A stretch of 64,000 nucleotides of DNA from Tetracladium setigerum (taxonomy: Eukaryota; Ascomycota; Leotiomycetes; Helotiales): positions 1,984,001-2,048,000 of the forward strand of contig PZJY01000006.1 in the NCBI GenBank assembly GCA_031472005.1, in the 5' to 3' direction. Of the stretch, positions 1-12,450 are shown in pieces. Position numbers and translations under genes: made by a program. Position 1 is the stretch's first letter. Each line of letters starts with the position of its first letter. The notes below the pieces were generated by a model that had not been told where the DNA came from, made no database searches, and saw only the letters and a program-made list of their open reading frames with translations.

Positions 1-1073
1 GGCTTGGTTGAAGCCCCCCCATGCAAAAAGTATGGCGAGAAAACTTTCAGCGTAACCATACGCATCAGCACCTTCACCGCCTACATAAGGTCTCGTGGTT
101 AGCATGTGTTTCCATCATGCGAAAAAGCAAAAGGCTTTGCTTGACGTAAAGACAAGACTGGTGGATAGAACAATACATACTGAAGGCTGCGTGAGTTTTG
201 ATGGCCCCATTCATCTCCCCAAATACACCCGCGTGAGCGAGCAAGCCTAAGATAAAGATCATGAGAAGAATGCAGATTTTCATGCCGGCCAGAATATTAT
301 TCAAATAAATCCCGCCTTGTCGCCAAACCCCGTGGATAACGCAGGAGCCAGTTGCAACAGCAACAGCAATTCCGCGCACGACCTCATCATGGTTCTTGAT
401 TTCATTCAACCCGGCTGCATCGAGGACACTCATCCCAAATGAGATTGAGTTCGTTGCAACATTCGCCAGTAAGATGAAAGTGATCCCAAACACACAGGCC
501 GAAAAGTAGCGTGGTCGTTCGAAGATATATTTTAGCTAGCTCAAGTTAGCACGTGAGGGGAGAAGTTCACATTATTTGATGATACGAACATAGTTAAGTT
601 CACCACCGCTTCGTGGTACAGAGATCTCTACTCCGTCAAATCGATACAGTGGGAGGGTGAGACCAAGCTCCATGAAGACGAGAATACCAGCCATTCCTAC
701 CACTGCCCCAATGCACCACCAGAGCATGCTCACACTCACACTGTTCGTGTAGACGAACACTACAGCAGGGGTGCGAAATATGCCCGTTCCTATGAATCAG
801 GTCAGTCTCAGACGCTTTAGATGACTCGGGTTCGAGGGTGTGTTTACCTATCATTCGGTTGAAGATGAGGCACATCACAGTCGCTTTTCGGATACGAAAG
901 GGCTTTGCCAGGCCAGTCCAGCGAACATCAGCTTCCAAAAACCTCTCATCCTCCTCCGACATGCCCAAACCCCCAGGACGATCAAAACTTGCTGATTCCG
1001 TCACATGACTTTCATCCAGCGTCGACTTGCTGGAGTAACCCATCTTCTGGAGCTGGATGTTCGACTCCATCAC
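1..1073 (-). CDS. LAT-type amino-acid permease, 3' part beyond window
   Basis: A plasma-membrane amino-acid transporter of the APC superfamily, LAT family, related to fungal Mup1-type methionine permeases (family assignment from recognised sequence). Read on the minus strand the exons are 1073-848, 789-590, 535-181 and 80-1 (continuing outside the window), with introns of 58, 54 and 100 bp that restore frame. A hydrophilic N-terminus of about 60 residues leads into the first membrane segment, and the family signature around RMIGTGIFRTP spans the first intron. A following segment ends in PRSGGELNY. The last visible exon encodes further membrane helices and AYGYAESFLAILFAWGGFN, usual for this family. 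The start may be either of two adjacent ATGs at 1073 and 1070. The carboxy-terminal half is missing only because the window ends. Confidence 0.88.
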
Positions 1074-3653
1074 GACGTTCTACGCTGAGGCGCGACAAAC
1101 CGGGGGTGATGCGGTCGATATCGGACCCCTCAACCGAGCCTCTTCTGCCCCAGTGCCAGTGCCAGTGCTGCTCCAACGGGGGCCTTGGGCAAGTGATTAG
1201 AGCATGACGCGACGTAGCAATTCCACTGAGAATGGTGATGGTAACGAGATTCGTCGTGGGCCCGCGATGTGAGATGATGATGGTAAACAGGTTGGAGGAG
1301 GAGAGGTTGGAGCAGCCAAAAAGCTGAAAAGCCGCCGCCCGACTCTCGTCCCACCCAGCAAGACCAGATTAGCTATCAACTGATAGGTGTGGGGGATCAT
1401 CTAGTCTGAGCCAAGGGAAGGGGCGTTCCGAATCCACGGCGACGAGATGGGCAGAAATGTGGCATGGAAGATGGATATGCTAGTCATATGTGGCATGAGA
1501 GATGAGACTCGTTGACGGCGGGCATGAGGATGGGGATATTGCTTGCCACACAATTGCCACGATGTCAAATCAATCTGTGCGCATGATGCTTCCCAGACTT
1601 TTCTCCTCCTGGCGTTTCTGGGCCCTTGGTTCTTCAATTGAGCAATCTCCCAGCTTCACACACGGCAGCAGCAGCAGCAACAAAACGATAAATACTAAAA
1701 TGGGATCCATGAATATCTCCCCCAGGGGCAGGGCGATCATCGAGGTTTCATCCAAGGAGTTCGTTGCGCGAGAATTGGGAGCTGGCGACACCAGATGATC
1801 GATCGATGATCCTGTCAACGAAACGTGGATGGAATAGACTTTGGGGGATGCTTTGGAACTTTGGGAAGGCCAACGGTGCAGCCGGGCGGTTGAACGGCCC
1901 CAGCATATCTCGTCTTGGCTGGGGATCTCTTCTTGAGATCGTCCTGAAGCAGCATATGCCATGTCATGTCAAGTCAACAAAGGCTAGTTCGGTTTGTTCT
2001 TGAAGTAACTAACGATTGTTAGTGCGGCTTGCCGCTGCTTCCTTACTTGCTACGGATTTCTTGTGACGTTGCCGAACATGCGAGCGAGATAGGAACGAAC
2101 TAGTTCAGTAGCTACTTGTACCCCATAATAATAATAATCGGATTGTAAGTACTGTAGCCGTGAGCTTTACTGTAAGAGCTTCACTTTTCTCTGCACATTC
2201 TTATCTCTTTCATTCTTTGCTATTTTCCCTCCGGATAGTCTCCGGCCTCGACCTCGACCTCGACCTCGACCTCAACCTCCAACGCGGCCCCGTTCATGGT
2301 CTGAAGTTCAGACTTGTGCAGCCACACGTTACAGTTGCAGAATAACAGGATTGTAGATAATAAAGTGCCCCGTGAATATAGCCGAACGACAGGTGCCCCC
2401 TTTCAGCCTTGTGCTTGTCTTGAAATGCCATTAAACAGCCCTCGGTTAAGTGACCAATGGCTAGTGCCTTTTGCTCCTTCTTGGTAGACAGTCCTATCAC
2501 AATAATCTCATCAATACCTAACGAACTAATCTCTGTGAACTGCTGGTGGAAGAATGCTATTTGTACAGTTTACTATCTCTGACTACCAACAGTACAGTAG
2601 TATTATCCGTCGTCCTTGTACCGCCATCCAGGACTGTGCAATAATTAAGCGACTAGTATTATTGCACTTCCTGGCTCTCTTCCCTTTTCTCTCTTTTCTC
2701 TCCTTTCTCTCCCCTCTGCACTTCCATTATCATCATTTCCCTCATAAACATCACACGATACCTTTGTGCTCACTCATTCTAATTACTCTATATTCTCGCT
2801 CTACAATCCTCGACGAACGGCTCTGCCAGTGCGGAGTCCCGCCGCCAGATCTATTTTGCCAACGGTTGTCTCCAAGACTGAAGTGACTCCAAGTCTCCCC
2901 CAAGTCTGCCCTTCTCTCGGCCTTCCCCTTCTCCTTCCTATCGTTCGTCCTCTTTCTTCCTATCGTGGCGTCACGGTATCATGGGCTTATTATTTGCGGT
3001 GGGGGGCGTGCACCACTCCTCGTCCTCTCCGTTATTTCTGGCACGCTCAGCACTGCAGCCATTTGAGCAACATCTCCCACCGCACCCAATCACCCGCTGC
3101 CATTTCCATCCCCCAATCCATAGCGAACGGAGCCAACTGATAAGGAAGACGCTGGAACGCGATAGCGAAGCATCCTCGATGGACCATTCTCCCTTGGCGT
3201 CCTGCACCACCCCCCAGCCCGCCCCAGCTTAGGGATGCCGGCCGACCTCTCACAAGTCTCGCAACCCCATCAGTCCCGAGCGAGGCACCTGCTGGCTCCT
3301 CGTCCCCAAAACCACGGATGTAAACATTTTACCTTCTTGCGCTTCTGCTGCTCCCGCTGCCACTGCCGCCTCCTCCATATTCCAAGCATGAGGCTCACCA
3401 GATCATTGCAGACACCGGTCTCTGTTCTTCCTGTTTTCCCAATCTGGGCCCGGATTCAGGCGTGCTGATGGCCGTGGTATTCGGTGGAGGGGGGTCGTCG
3501 TCGTCCGTCTATGCAGCGGCAGGCGCAAGTCTACAACCACACACCTCCCTCTCCTTGCCTGAACTGCGAAGACCGATTTCCCACAACAATCTGCAGCGGC
3601 GCCTCGAACTCGAATCCTCTCCCAACTTTGGGCGGCCCGATGGCCTTCACACC
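1074..3653. promoter_or_regulatory. Divergent intergenic region, 2.6 kb
   Basis: This stretch lies between the permease (transcribed leftwards) and the gene at 3654 (transcribed rightwards), so it should hold both promoters. It has short open frames but none with recognisable protein sequence or plausible splice structure. A hexamer array (CTCGAC, four perfect copies at 2247-2270, then a degenerate one) and strongly pyrimidine-rich tracts at about 2680-2720 and 2890-2960 are visible. The latter are typical of fungal core promoters and 5' leaders. Confidence 0.5.
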
Positions 3654-6084
3654 ATGAGTTTTGTCTCGCTTGGTGACATCACAACGTTCGCAGAGCGAGT
3701 GGAGAGGCTGTATCAATATGGCTGGAGTAGTGTGAGCAAGCCGTGTACGTGGAAACTCCAGTATTTCCGGAATCTGCGGCTCTCAGGTCGTATTGTGTGC
3801 TTACTTACTGACATGTGCTCTCTGACTAGCCGCGCAATACCATGAATTCGGACAGGATGTACATCGCTTGCACGAGAACGTGGTCCTCCTGGAGAAGCTC
3901 TACCAGAGCGTACAAACCCGAAGCAGCAAGAGAATTCCACCCGGCCACGCCTTCCACGATGCCTCCTCACTCAACGCGATTCTTGAAGAGCCGTTTAGAA
4001 CAATCAAGGAGTGTTGGGCTCTGCTCCGGCAACGAGATTCCTTTTCTGAGGAGCGGGGCGCGATTAAGAACATCTACTGGAATATTTTGATCGAGGCAGA
4101 TGTTGCGCAACTCCATGACAAGATCCGATCTCATAATCTTAAGATTCTGGCGCTCTTGAAGCCATTAGAAATGTAAGCTGGTGGATAATTCCACAGTAGA
4201 CATGTCCCTAGTGCTAATGCTCGACATAGTAAATTACTTCTTGACATTAAACCTATGATCTACGACAACGGGGACCAGCTCCTTTCAAAGCTCGGTGCGA
4301 TAGAAGCGAGACTGTTTAGTGATGTCCCGTCGCCAGGCTCTCGCGCTGCTGCCAGTTGCGAGCAGATTCTGATACCTCATTTCCTCATCGACAAATTTGA
4401 GGAAGCCTCGAGGCGGGGAAGACCAGATTTGGAAGATGGAAATATCTTTCCAATGCACCAGGGGATAAACGCCTTCCTTTCACATTACAAGGAAGATCCC
4501 GCGTCGTCTCAGTTCTCTGGGGGAGGCTTCTTGTTGGAAACGCCAACCCAATCGCCTGAGCAATTCCTTCGGATGATGAAAGCTATTTGGATTATACAGC
4601 GAGTCCGGTACTCAAGAGAGTATACTCAAGCCTCTCGGTCTGGGAATCGGTTGTTACGATGTTTCGTGGAAAGTTTAGGGCATAAGTGCTTGGAGGATTT
4701 CAACAGGTTCGCACAGCTGCCTCCCGGGAATGTATTCAAGGTCAGAAATGAACCAGATCCAATTACTCTGAGTGAGTTGGGGGAGGACGCCTTTGCAATA
4801 TGGCCACATCGTCCACGGCCACTTGATATTTTTGATACGGCATCCATGGATTCTCTAAAAATAATCTTCCGTGCTCTTCTACGCCCGCCACCGATGCAGG
4901 CCCACTCTCCGGCAAGCGCTCGATACCGACAGTTACTTTTACTACGGCATGATAATACGCTATTGGAAATGATTGTGAAGGAGACTTCCGAAGCCGACGC
5001 ATCCACAAACTCTCAGTCGTAAGTTATGATACTACCTCCTCGGAACTAGAAGTGTACTTACATGATATATAGGAAAAATCTTGACCTCTCGACAGTCTCG
5101 TTAAATCCAATCTACGCTGATCCTGACAATCAATCTCAGTCATCAATGGACATGGGGCTCAACACAATGGGCAATCGTGGATCTGATGACCTCCTCAGTT
5201 TCCAATCATACAATGATTTGTATCTTTTCCAGGAAGCTATCACCGGCTATCGACCAATCCTTGATTTGTTAGACATGAATGTGATTATCGGCCAGGATCA
5301 AAGCACACAGTGGAGGGCTCGAGCCCAACTATGGAATACACAGGTTGTCCAGAACGAAACCACCCAGGATGATTCGCCCAACTCTTCCCGTCGGCCCTCG
5401 CTAGTCCCCACATCAACTACAAGTTCTTACCAAACCTCACCAAACTCACAGTACAGTTCGACAATGAGCTTCCAGACCCGCACCAGTCAAGTCACTGCCG
5501 TTACTTCCTTTATGGAACCCGTTGATGAGATCAGCATGGGCATCGAAGCCACAACCTTCGAACCACCTAAGCAACCCATTCTTGTTCTTTTCCTCAGACC
5601 GAAATACGAAACACCCTCCCAACCACAACGACTATCATTGATGAAGATCCCGAGTCAGTTCCCCTTTACACCCAGTCCACATGACTATCTCCTAACATGA
5701 ACCGCAGTGTCACAAAAGTTTGTCCAACTGGACACTAAGAATTGTCCCTGCCGTCTCCCAACCCGCAAATGCGATTGCAAACACTCGCAACTAACCGGCC
5801 TTCCCAAAACCTTTGGCGGCAGAAAGCCTCTCCTCGTCCAACGATACCACAATCCCGAGACAATAAACCTCGCTCTCTTCGGTTCGCACCATGACAAAAG
5901 AGCGAAGCAATCAGAGCAGAAGCTGAACTTTGTCAGCTTTGAGTTTGATAGTGTGAGGGATCGAGAAGTGTTCGATGCGCACTTTAAGGAATATCAAAGG
6001 CTCTTTGCTAGGAGGATGGATAGTTACGAAAGAGAGAAGAGAAGTATCAGATTTAGAAAGGATCCCGGAAGCTCTTCTGGATGA
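3654..6084 (+). CDS. Conserved fungal protein of unknown function, 5 exons
   Basis: I do not recognise a function. Five exons join in frame: 3654-3744, 3830-4172, 4230-5018, 5073-5653 and 5708-6084, giving 726 residues. The start was chosen at MSFVSLGDITTF, because many fungal proteins with an N-terminal helical domain of the STAND/ankyrin-associated type begin with a similar MSFG-x-S-x-GD motif. An ATG-less upstream extension looks non-coding in character. The first 250 residues appear helical. Around residues 440-560 there is a serine/threonine/glutamine-rich, probably disordered section. The last exon carries a compact cysteine pattern (C614, C616, C623, C625) and a basic, charged helix before the stop. 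No membrane segment or signal peptide is visible. It may be a signalling or scaffold protein, but that is a guess. Confidence 0.75.
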
Positions 6085-6941
6085 AACTGGCCGATCAGAG
6101 ATTGATGGAGCGCCATAAATTACACCCGCTTAATGGCGGATACAAGTAACTAAAGAGGAGAGATCTTTTGGATGTTGGTTACTTTGAGATTTCGCAAGTC
6201 GATAAACACCGATTTCTCTTACCTCGGGAGCACACAAGTCACAGGTAAATCCGAAGTATCGTTTGATTTGACGAAGCTAACAACCCTCAAGCAAGGAATG
6301 TAGTACCGAATGGTCAAGCAAAATTTGCATAGGTGCCAATTATCTGAGACTGGAAGCTAAAAACATAATCATATATTTGACAAGGTGGCAAGAGGAGACC
6401 TGTAGTGGTACGAACGTATGTTACTTGAGTGGACTCGAAAGCAGTGGAATGGAGACAGAAATCCATGGGAATGGTCGCTGTATCATAAGATGGTGTATTT
6501 AAACAACTATTTGTGATGAGACGATGAATAGATTAGGTAGCTATGTGATATTGTCTTCTACTTTATATCTCTTCTCTCCTTCGCATTATTCTCTTTCCTT
6601 TCCCTCATCATCTGTCTTCTGCTGTTTATCTCATTTTCTTCTTCTTCTTCTTCTTCTTCTTTATCATGTAAGTCTATTATCGGTCTCTGGATTAAGTCTT
6701 ACTATATGTACTGTTCATGTGCCAGTGGCACCCTTCATGGGCTGTATTACATGCAGTTGACTGAGTTGATTGTATTTTTCGGGTGAGGATGCGGTTTTTG
6801 CAAAGTCTAGCAAACCAATCTTCTAAGTAATGAAAGGTTATCGTGGTTAGTGATATGCTGTTTCTTCGTCTAGGCCATGATGGTCATAGAGTTGTAGACC
6901 AACCCAAAAGCCAGAAGCAATGTGCTGCTATAAATTGTAGT

Positions 6942-7011
6942 CATGTGAGTTAAAGCATGTGAGTTAAAGCATGTGAGTTAAAGCATGTGAGTTAAAGCAT
7001 GTGAGTTAAAG
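6942..7011. repeat. 14-bp minisatellite, 5 perfect copies
   Basis: The unit CATGTGAGTTAAAG is repeated five times without interruption or mismatch. Direct adjacency with no spacers excludes a CRISPR-like arrangement. Perfect identity suggests recent slippage expansion, so copy number is likely to vary between strains (inference). Confidence 0.97.
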
Positions 7012-7240
7012 CGAGGAGTGCTTGGTTCGTTGCGCATTCGATTGTGGACAAGCTGGTCTTTCTTGTTTAGTGGCATTTTCGATAATGATAAAGATATCTA
7101 ACCTTGCTTCACCTTCTATAGAAGAACTCTAGCACAGGGACAGGCCTCACACTCGCTCGCAATCAGCAATAACCTCTCTCTCTCCTCCTCGCTATGCAAC
7201 TAAAAGGCAATAGGCACAAACACAGAAATCTAACCGAATG

Positions 7241-7272
<32 letters not shown>

Positions 7273-7284
7273 CTCTCTCTCTCT
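7241..7284. repeat. Compound (CA)14(CT)8 microsatellite
   Basis: Fourteen CA units are followed directly by eight CT units. The array lies about 40 bp beyond the stop codon of the acetyltransferase gene on its 3' side, so it may fall within that gene's 3' untranslated region. Confidence 0.97.
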
Positions 7285-7322
7285 CCCTCCCTCCCCTTAA
7301 ACAAAACTCTTCCCCATCCTCA

Positions 7323-7862
7323 TCAACTCCAAGACCTCCCCACCCCCAACTCCCTCTCCTGCTTCTCAATTACACTATACCCCATACTCTCATAAAACTC
7401 CACACCCGCCAACGTCGCCCCCATCTCCACCTTCCCAAACCCAGCCTCCCTCGCAGCCTCCTCACACTTCAAGATCAAAAACCTACCCACGCCTTTCCGC
7501 GTCCATCCGGGATGCACAAACATAGCCCTAATCTTCGCGGCATCTGTCTTGGGATCTAGAAGTGTAGGATCACGAGACGAGAATTGATCACCGCCGTACA
7601 AAGTGGAGCGGTGCGACCAGCCGCCGCAAGCGATGATGGTGTTGGGCGAAGAGGAGGGAGTGACGGCGAAGTAGTGTCCGTCTGAGAGGAGGGTGGTGTC
7701 GACCCCGTAAACGGTTTGGAGGGCTAGGTCTATCACCGAGGGCGTGTAGGAGCTGGTGTGGAGAGCACGGACGGAGAGTTCGATTAATGTTTGGAGTTCG
7801 GGAATGTCGGCTGTGGTTGCTTTGCGGATTTGGTAGGTTTCTCGCGGAGTGGTGGTTGTCAT
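7323..7862 (-). CDS. GNAT-family N-acetyltransferase
   Basis: A single-exon gene for a 179-residue GCN5-related acetyltransferase, which would transfer an acetyl group from acetyl-CoA to an amine. The substrate cannot be told from sequence. The acetyl-CoA pyrophosphate-binding motif is clear: a beta strand ending in MFVHPGW, then R122-K-G-V-G-R127 and a helix rich in E and A. A later strand holds the VEFYESMGY segment common near the C-terminus of the fold. The length is that of a single GNAT domain with no targeting signal, so a soluble cytosolic or nuclear enzyme is likely. The ATG at 7862 is the first in frame. Directly upstream lie degenerate GTGA repeats (about 7879-7926). Confidence 0.85.
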   Translation of the reverse strand: MTTTTPRETYQIRKATTADIPELQTLIELSVRALHTSSYTPSVIDLALQTVYGVDTTLLSDGHYFAVTPSSSPNTIIACGGWSHRSTLYGGDQFSSRDPTLLDPKTDAAKIRAMFVHPGWTRKGVGRFLILKCEEAAREAGFGKVEMGATLAGVEFYESMGYSVIEKQERELGVGRSWS

Positions 7863-10054
7863 TTTTGGTTGAGTTGCGGTGAGTGAGTAGTGAGTAAGTG
7901 AGTGTTAGTGAGTGAGTAAGTGAGTAGCTGGGAGAAATCTTGATTGGTGTGAGAGAAGGATTGTGAAAATTTTATTCGGGATGGTGGATAGGCTTGCTAA
8001 AGGATCAAATCTGATATTGGAGTGTTGGATGAGGTGAGAATTGAAAGTGTATATTTTGTGTGACTCTATCCCATCTTTCGCAACTTTGCTGGTCATCTTG
8101 GTATCAAAATCGCCGAGAATCGGACGAAACTCTATTCTTCGAAAGTGGAGTATTCATGTCTCTTGTTCGATAAGATAGTCAACAAAGAAACACAAGTATA
8201 ATGAAATGAAAACTTCTGATAATCCGAAAATTAAACTGATGTTCACTCAAACCAGTTCCGGGGGAGCGGGAAATAGTAGATCATGCGTGTTGTGCATAAT
8301 GTATATGTAGGTAGGGACATTTTAAATGCGACGCTTCTTTGACTGCCGAGGCAATCTAATGGGTAGGTACCATATCAAGTGATATCTCTAGTCTAGTAAT
8401 TCTGGAAAGAGGGATTTGATTCAACGATAAAAGGAGATGAGTTTGGAGGAAAAAGAGTGTGCTTTAGTGAAAGAAAGCTCACATGCAAAGGAGGCTTCTC
8501 TTCCAACAAAAAAGTATGGAGAGAATGCCTTGAATGATGAGCCGGCTGACCAGTAAGAAGAGCACTTATAAGGCAATCTTGCAAATACGGTACCAAAAAT
8601 GTCAGGAACAGGTGATAGGATTTACATGAGCAAATGATATCAAGACACAGACTTCTATCGACATACTGGTCCAGCTATTCTGTGATTTTCTTCAGCAGCT
8701 GGTGAAACATGACAGATGATAGAAAGTGTAGTACCAAACGGATCCGTGACATACCCTATCTTCGCAATCTGTACTCTCTGACGAAAGCACATCATGAAGC
8801 GTTTATATTTATCCATCCAGTTAAACGAGGGTGGCATGCCATGTCGGAAAGAAGAGAAAAAAAATTGAGATATCAGCCAGATATGCGGTTAAAATGTGGA
8901 CGAGGGAATTTTAAAGACCTCATAATAAATGTGCATAGAGTCTTTCCTATTCTTTCCTATCGGCGAGCTGGAATGTGTTTGATCTATTGGATGCGAAGCT
9001 CTCAGCGATCGAGATGTTGAGAGAGGAGGGAGTTGCTTGGAGTGCGAGGAAGAGCTGCCTGCAGCTGGTGCCCAATGCCACCCACCACCACCCAGCAACA
9101 ACAACAGCCTTGTTCGTGAGCCAGCCACTGCCGTTCTGGCCGGATCGACCAACGGGCAGGATAGCAGGGGGAAGGAGGATCTAGCTCGTTCCTTATGCAG
9201 CTCGGTCTCGGTCTAGGAGTTGGAGGGGAATCGATCATTCTTAGCACATACATATCCACATATCAAGGACCAAGGAAGTAAAGATGGCTACGTGTGAGCG
9301 GGCCTTGGCCTCAGAAAGAGAATGAGATAGATGTAAATGCATAGCATGGGAAAGGCCTCTCTCTTTCTTCTTTCTTCTTTCATTCCAAAATTAAACGGTG
9401 GGTATTCAGGGCGAAGAATATACTGCAAGTTTCAAATGCTATTGTATAAATTTCACAAAATTACCCCCAAAAAGTCGGTTTAATTTGGACCGGGAGAAGT
9501 CGAGAGAGATAGAGAAGCGCAAAAAAGGTACTACGTCAGGCCTTGGCATTCATAAACCATGCCATGCCATGCCTGGTCTGGACGTCGAGACCTGTGAAAA
9601 GAAAGAAAAGTCCGGACTTTCTTGAATTATTGCTCAACTACTAAACTTCTACACTTCGAAGAACGTACGAATCCTCACGTTGCACGACCCAAATCTCTGT
9701 TCTGTTTGCAGTCAGGCCTGACGGACAACACATCAAATCATCATTAAATACAAACTTTTGCTTGTGCCAGCCCTGCGGTACTAGTAGGTCACCAATCACT
9801 ATTCCAGCTCCTGGCATCTTACACTGCCAGCCACCACACCTCATTACCTCCTCTAAATCTCGCATTCGACATCTTCCGGGAAATATAAGCCCCAAAAGTA
9901 GACGCATCCATCCCAATCCACCTCAAATCCAGCTCAAATAGAGCTCCCTCCTCCCCTCTCTCTCGCTTTTTGGTCGAGGACAATCTGTTGTTGACAACAA
10001 CCCCGCTTCGAAATCTAAAACCGCCCCTCCATCTACCTCAACACCACCTCAACA
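7863..10054. promoter_or_regulatory. Divergent intergenic region, 2.2 kb
   Basis: This region lies between the acetyltransferase (leftwards) and TPS1 (rightwards) and should hold both promoters. Degenerate GTGA/GTAA repeats sit at 7879-7926. The 250 bp before the TPS1 start are pyrimidine-rich, as expected for a strong fungal promoter and leader. I see no supported coding sequence or RNA gene in it. Confidence 0.5.
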
Positions 10055-11714
10055 ATGCCAGCTGCCACAGAAGAGAAGAAGGGCGACAGACTGCTCCTCG
10101 TTTCCAATCGCCTTCCAATCACCATCAAGCGCAGCGATGAAGGCGAATACAAATTCTCCATGTCCTCGGGTGGTCTTGTTACTGGCCTAAGTGGTTTGTC
10201 CAAGAAGACTTCCTTCCAATGGTACGGATGGCCAGGCTTGGAGGTTCCAAAGGCGGAGGCGGAACCTCTGGTACACAGATTGAAGGAGGAGTATGGCGCA
10301 ATTCCTGTCTTTGTCGACGATGAGCTCGCAGACAGGCATTACAATGGCTTCTCAAGTACACATTTCTCCCAACAATGCTCTCTGCCTTCGGCTAACCTCT
10401 CTTTTAGACTCTATCCTTTGGCCTCTTTTCCACTACCATCCTGGAGAGATCACTTTTGACGAGTCAGCATGGGAGGCATACAAGGCAGTAAATCGTCTGT
10501 TCGCAAAGACAATGGCTGCAGACGTACAAGATGGAGACAAAATTTGGGTTCACGACTACCACTTGATGTTACTTCCCGAAATGCTGCGAGAGGAGATCGG
10601 ATCATCAAAGAAGAATGTGAAGATTGGCTTCTTTCTTCACACCCCATTCCCAAGTAGTGAAATCTACAGAATCCTGCCCGTTCGAGAGGAATTACTACTT
10701 GGGGTCCTGCATTGCGACTTGATCGGATTCCACACCTACGACTATGCCAGACACTTCTTGAGCAGTTGCTCCAGAATATTGTAAGTTCTCAGGAATTAGG
10801 ACTAAGCCTTCGCTAACGTACAATAGAGAAACAGCAACCACTCCAAACGGAGTCGAATTTAGGGGAAATTTGTTACTGTAGCCGCCTTTCCCATCGGAAT
10901 TGATCCCGAGAAGTTTGTTGACGCTCTCAAACTGCCAAAAGTGCAAGAACGTATTGCCGTGCTCAAGCAAAAGTTTGCTGGTGTCAAACTCATCGTGGGT
11001 GTTGACAGACTGGACTATATCAAAGGCGTCCCCCAAAAGTTGCACGCTCTTGAGGTATTCCTCGCCGATCATCCTGAATGGGTTGGAAAAGTAGTACTCG
11101 TCCAAGTTGCGGTACCTAGTCGAGAGGATGTTGAGGAGTATCAAAACCTCCGCGCCGTGGTCAATGAATTGGTAGGTCGGATCAACGGCAAATTTGGCAC
11201 GGTCGAGTTCATGCCCATTCATTTCCTACACCAATCTGTTCCTTTCGAGGAGCTCACCGCCCTATACGCTGTCTCCGACGCATGTCTTGTCTCTTCTACA
11301 AGAGACGGCATGAATCTCGTCTCCTACGAATACATCGCAACCCAAGAGGAATCCCACGGCGTCATGATACTCTCCGAATTCGCAGGTGCGGCTCAATCCC
11401 TTAACGGCGCATTGATTGTCAATCCCTGGAATACGGAAGAGCTGGCCGATGCTATCCACGAAGCAGTTACCATGCCTGCAGAACAGAGAGAGAGCAACTA
11501 CAGAAAGTTGGAAAAATACGTATTCCGATACACGAGCGCATGGTGGGGAGAGAGCTTTGTCACCGAGCTGAACAGAATCAGCGAGCACGCTGAGGAGAAG
11601 AAGAAGAGACAACTTTCGGTAAGCTTAGCGGATAGGCTGCAAAACATTGTTGCGGGTGGATCAGCAGTTGCAAAACGAGCTATTGACGCGGTGGAAGGCA
11701 CAGCCTCCAAATAA
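10055..11714 (+). CDS. TPS1: Trehalose-6-phosphate synthase, with an apparent 1-base frameshift
   Basis: A GT20 glycosyltransferase that makes trehalose 6-phosphate from UDP-glucose and glucose 6-phosphate in the cytosol, the first step of trehalose synthesis. Exons are 10055-10355, 10408-10780 and 10827-11714, with introns of 52 and 46 bp. Family landmarks include LLLVSNRLPITI near the N-terminus, KIWVHDYHLMLLP, the IGFFLHTPFPSSEIYR segment, VGVDRLDYIKG, and SSTRDGMNLVSYEY in the UDP-binding half. Exon 3 begins in frame with TTPNGVEF, then hits TAG at 10879. The conserved continuation FVTV-AAFPIGIDPEKF is one frame away from 10869. Adding one base near 10866-10868 gives 520 codons, the usual family length. 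No alternative splice site rescues the frame, because the other frame has a stop at 10860-10862. An assembly error is the likeliest cause. Confidence 0.93.
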
Positions 11715-12450
11715 GAGATCATTGGTTCTGAGTAGTTTGTAATGGGTGGTTGGGCGAATCGTGGGCTGGTTGACGATGATACAGTACAATACCTTTTCTT
11801 TTAGTTCTACTGCCTTGCGAGTTTCGCTGCTAGTATCGAACGTCCTCTGGGAAATGCGTGCATCTCATGGCTAGGGAAGCCTTGAATTAGATATCCTTCC
11901 CTTGTTCTCATCCTCTTCTATTATGTACATAGTGAAAATACTTGACGACATGCTACGGTTTCACTACCAGATCCGGGAAGTTTTTATTTCGCATTTACGC
12001 TTGTTCTCAACATTGAGAGATCGACGGTTAGGTGAAATTATTTAGACTGTATACACTGATGTGTACAGGTGAGGACATTCGTCTAAAGGAGAGGTGGGCT
12101 GAGTGTGGTTGAACTCCAGTTTCGAAGGAAGGTCTGCTTCCAAACTACTTTCACCTGAACAAATATTCAAAAGAATTGGGTTTCTAATTTTCACTAATTG
12201 AGGACCATTCAGCGTGGTAAGCACAGGAGTTGTGAAATCTCAACGACTTTGCGAAATCAATAAATAGTGAGATGAAAAAGAGAAGATATTAGGCCAAGCT
12301 AGTGTCAATGTCGACACGCCAAGCATTTTCGGCAAACGCGTGCTCACTTCTGCGCGTCTTCGATCCATCTCCTCTTCAGCCTCGCCATCGCACATCCTAA
12401 TTCCTCCACTAACTTGTCCACAAGATTGTTTACAACCAACAATCGCGACA
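11715..12450. other. Intergenic region, 0.7 kb
   Basis: This region lies between the TPS1 stop and the next start on the same strand, so it should contain the TPS1 3' untranslated region and the promoter of the HIRIP3-like gene. The last 100 bp are C- and T-rich. Nothing else is recognisable. Confidence 0.5.

Larger units (their letters stand above)
6085..7322. other. Intergenic region between convergent genes, with tandem repeats
   Basis: This region separates the 3' ends of the gene at 3654 and the acetyltransferase. No coding sequence is supported. It contains a TTC-type microsatellite near 6638-6660, a perfect five-copy 14-bp minisatellite at 6942-7011, and a compound dinucleotide microsatellite at 7241-7284. 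Confidence 0.6.

Noticed and set aside
2160..3468. Several overlapping open frames (61-124 codons) upstream of the gene at 3654
   Set aside because: They are proline/serine/histidine-rich with shifting frames, typical of a C/T-rich leader; none joins in frame to a recognisable protein.
6942..7011. Regular repeats considered as a CRISPR-like array
   Set aside because: Units are directly adjacent with no spacers, and the genome is eukaryotic.
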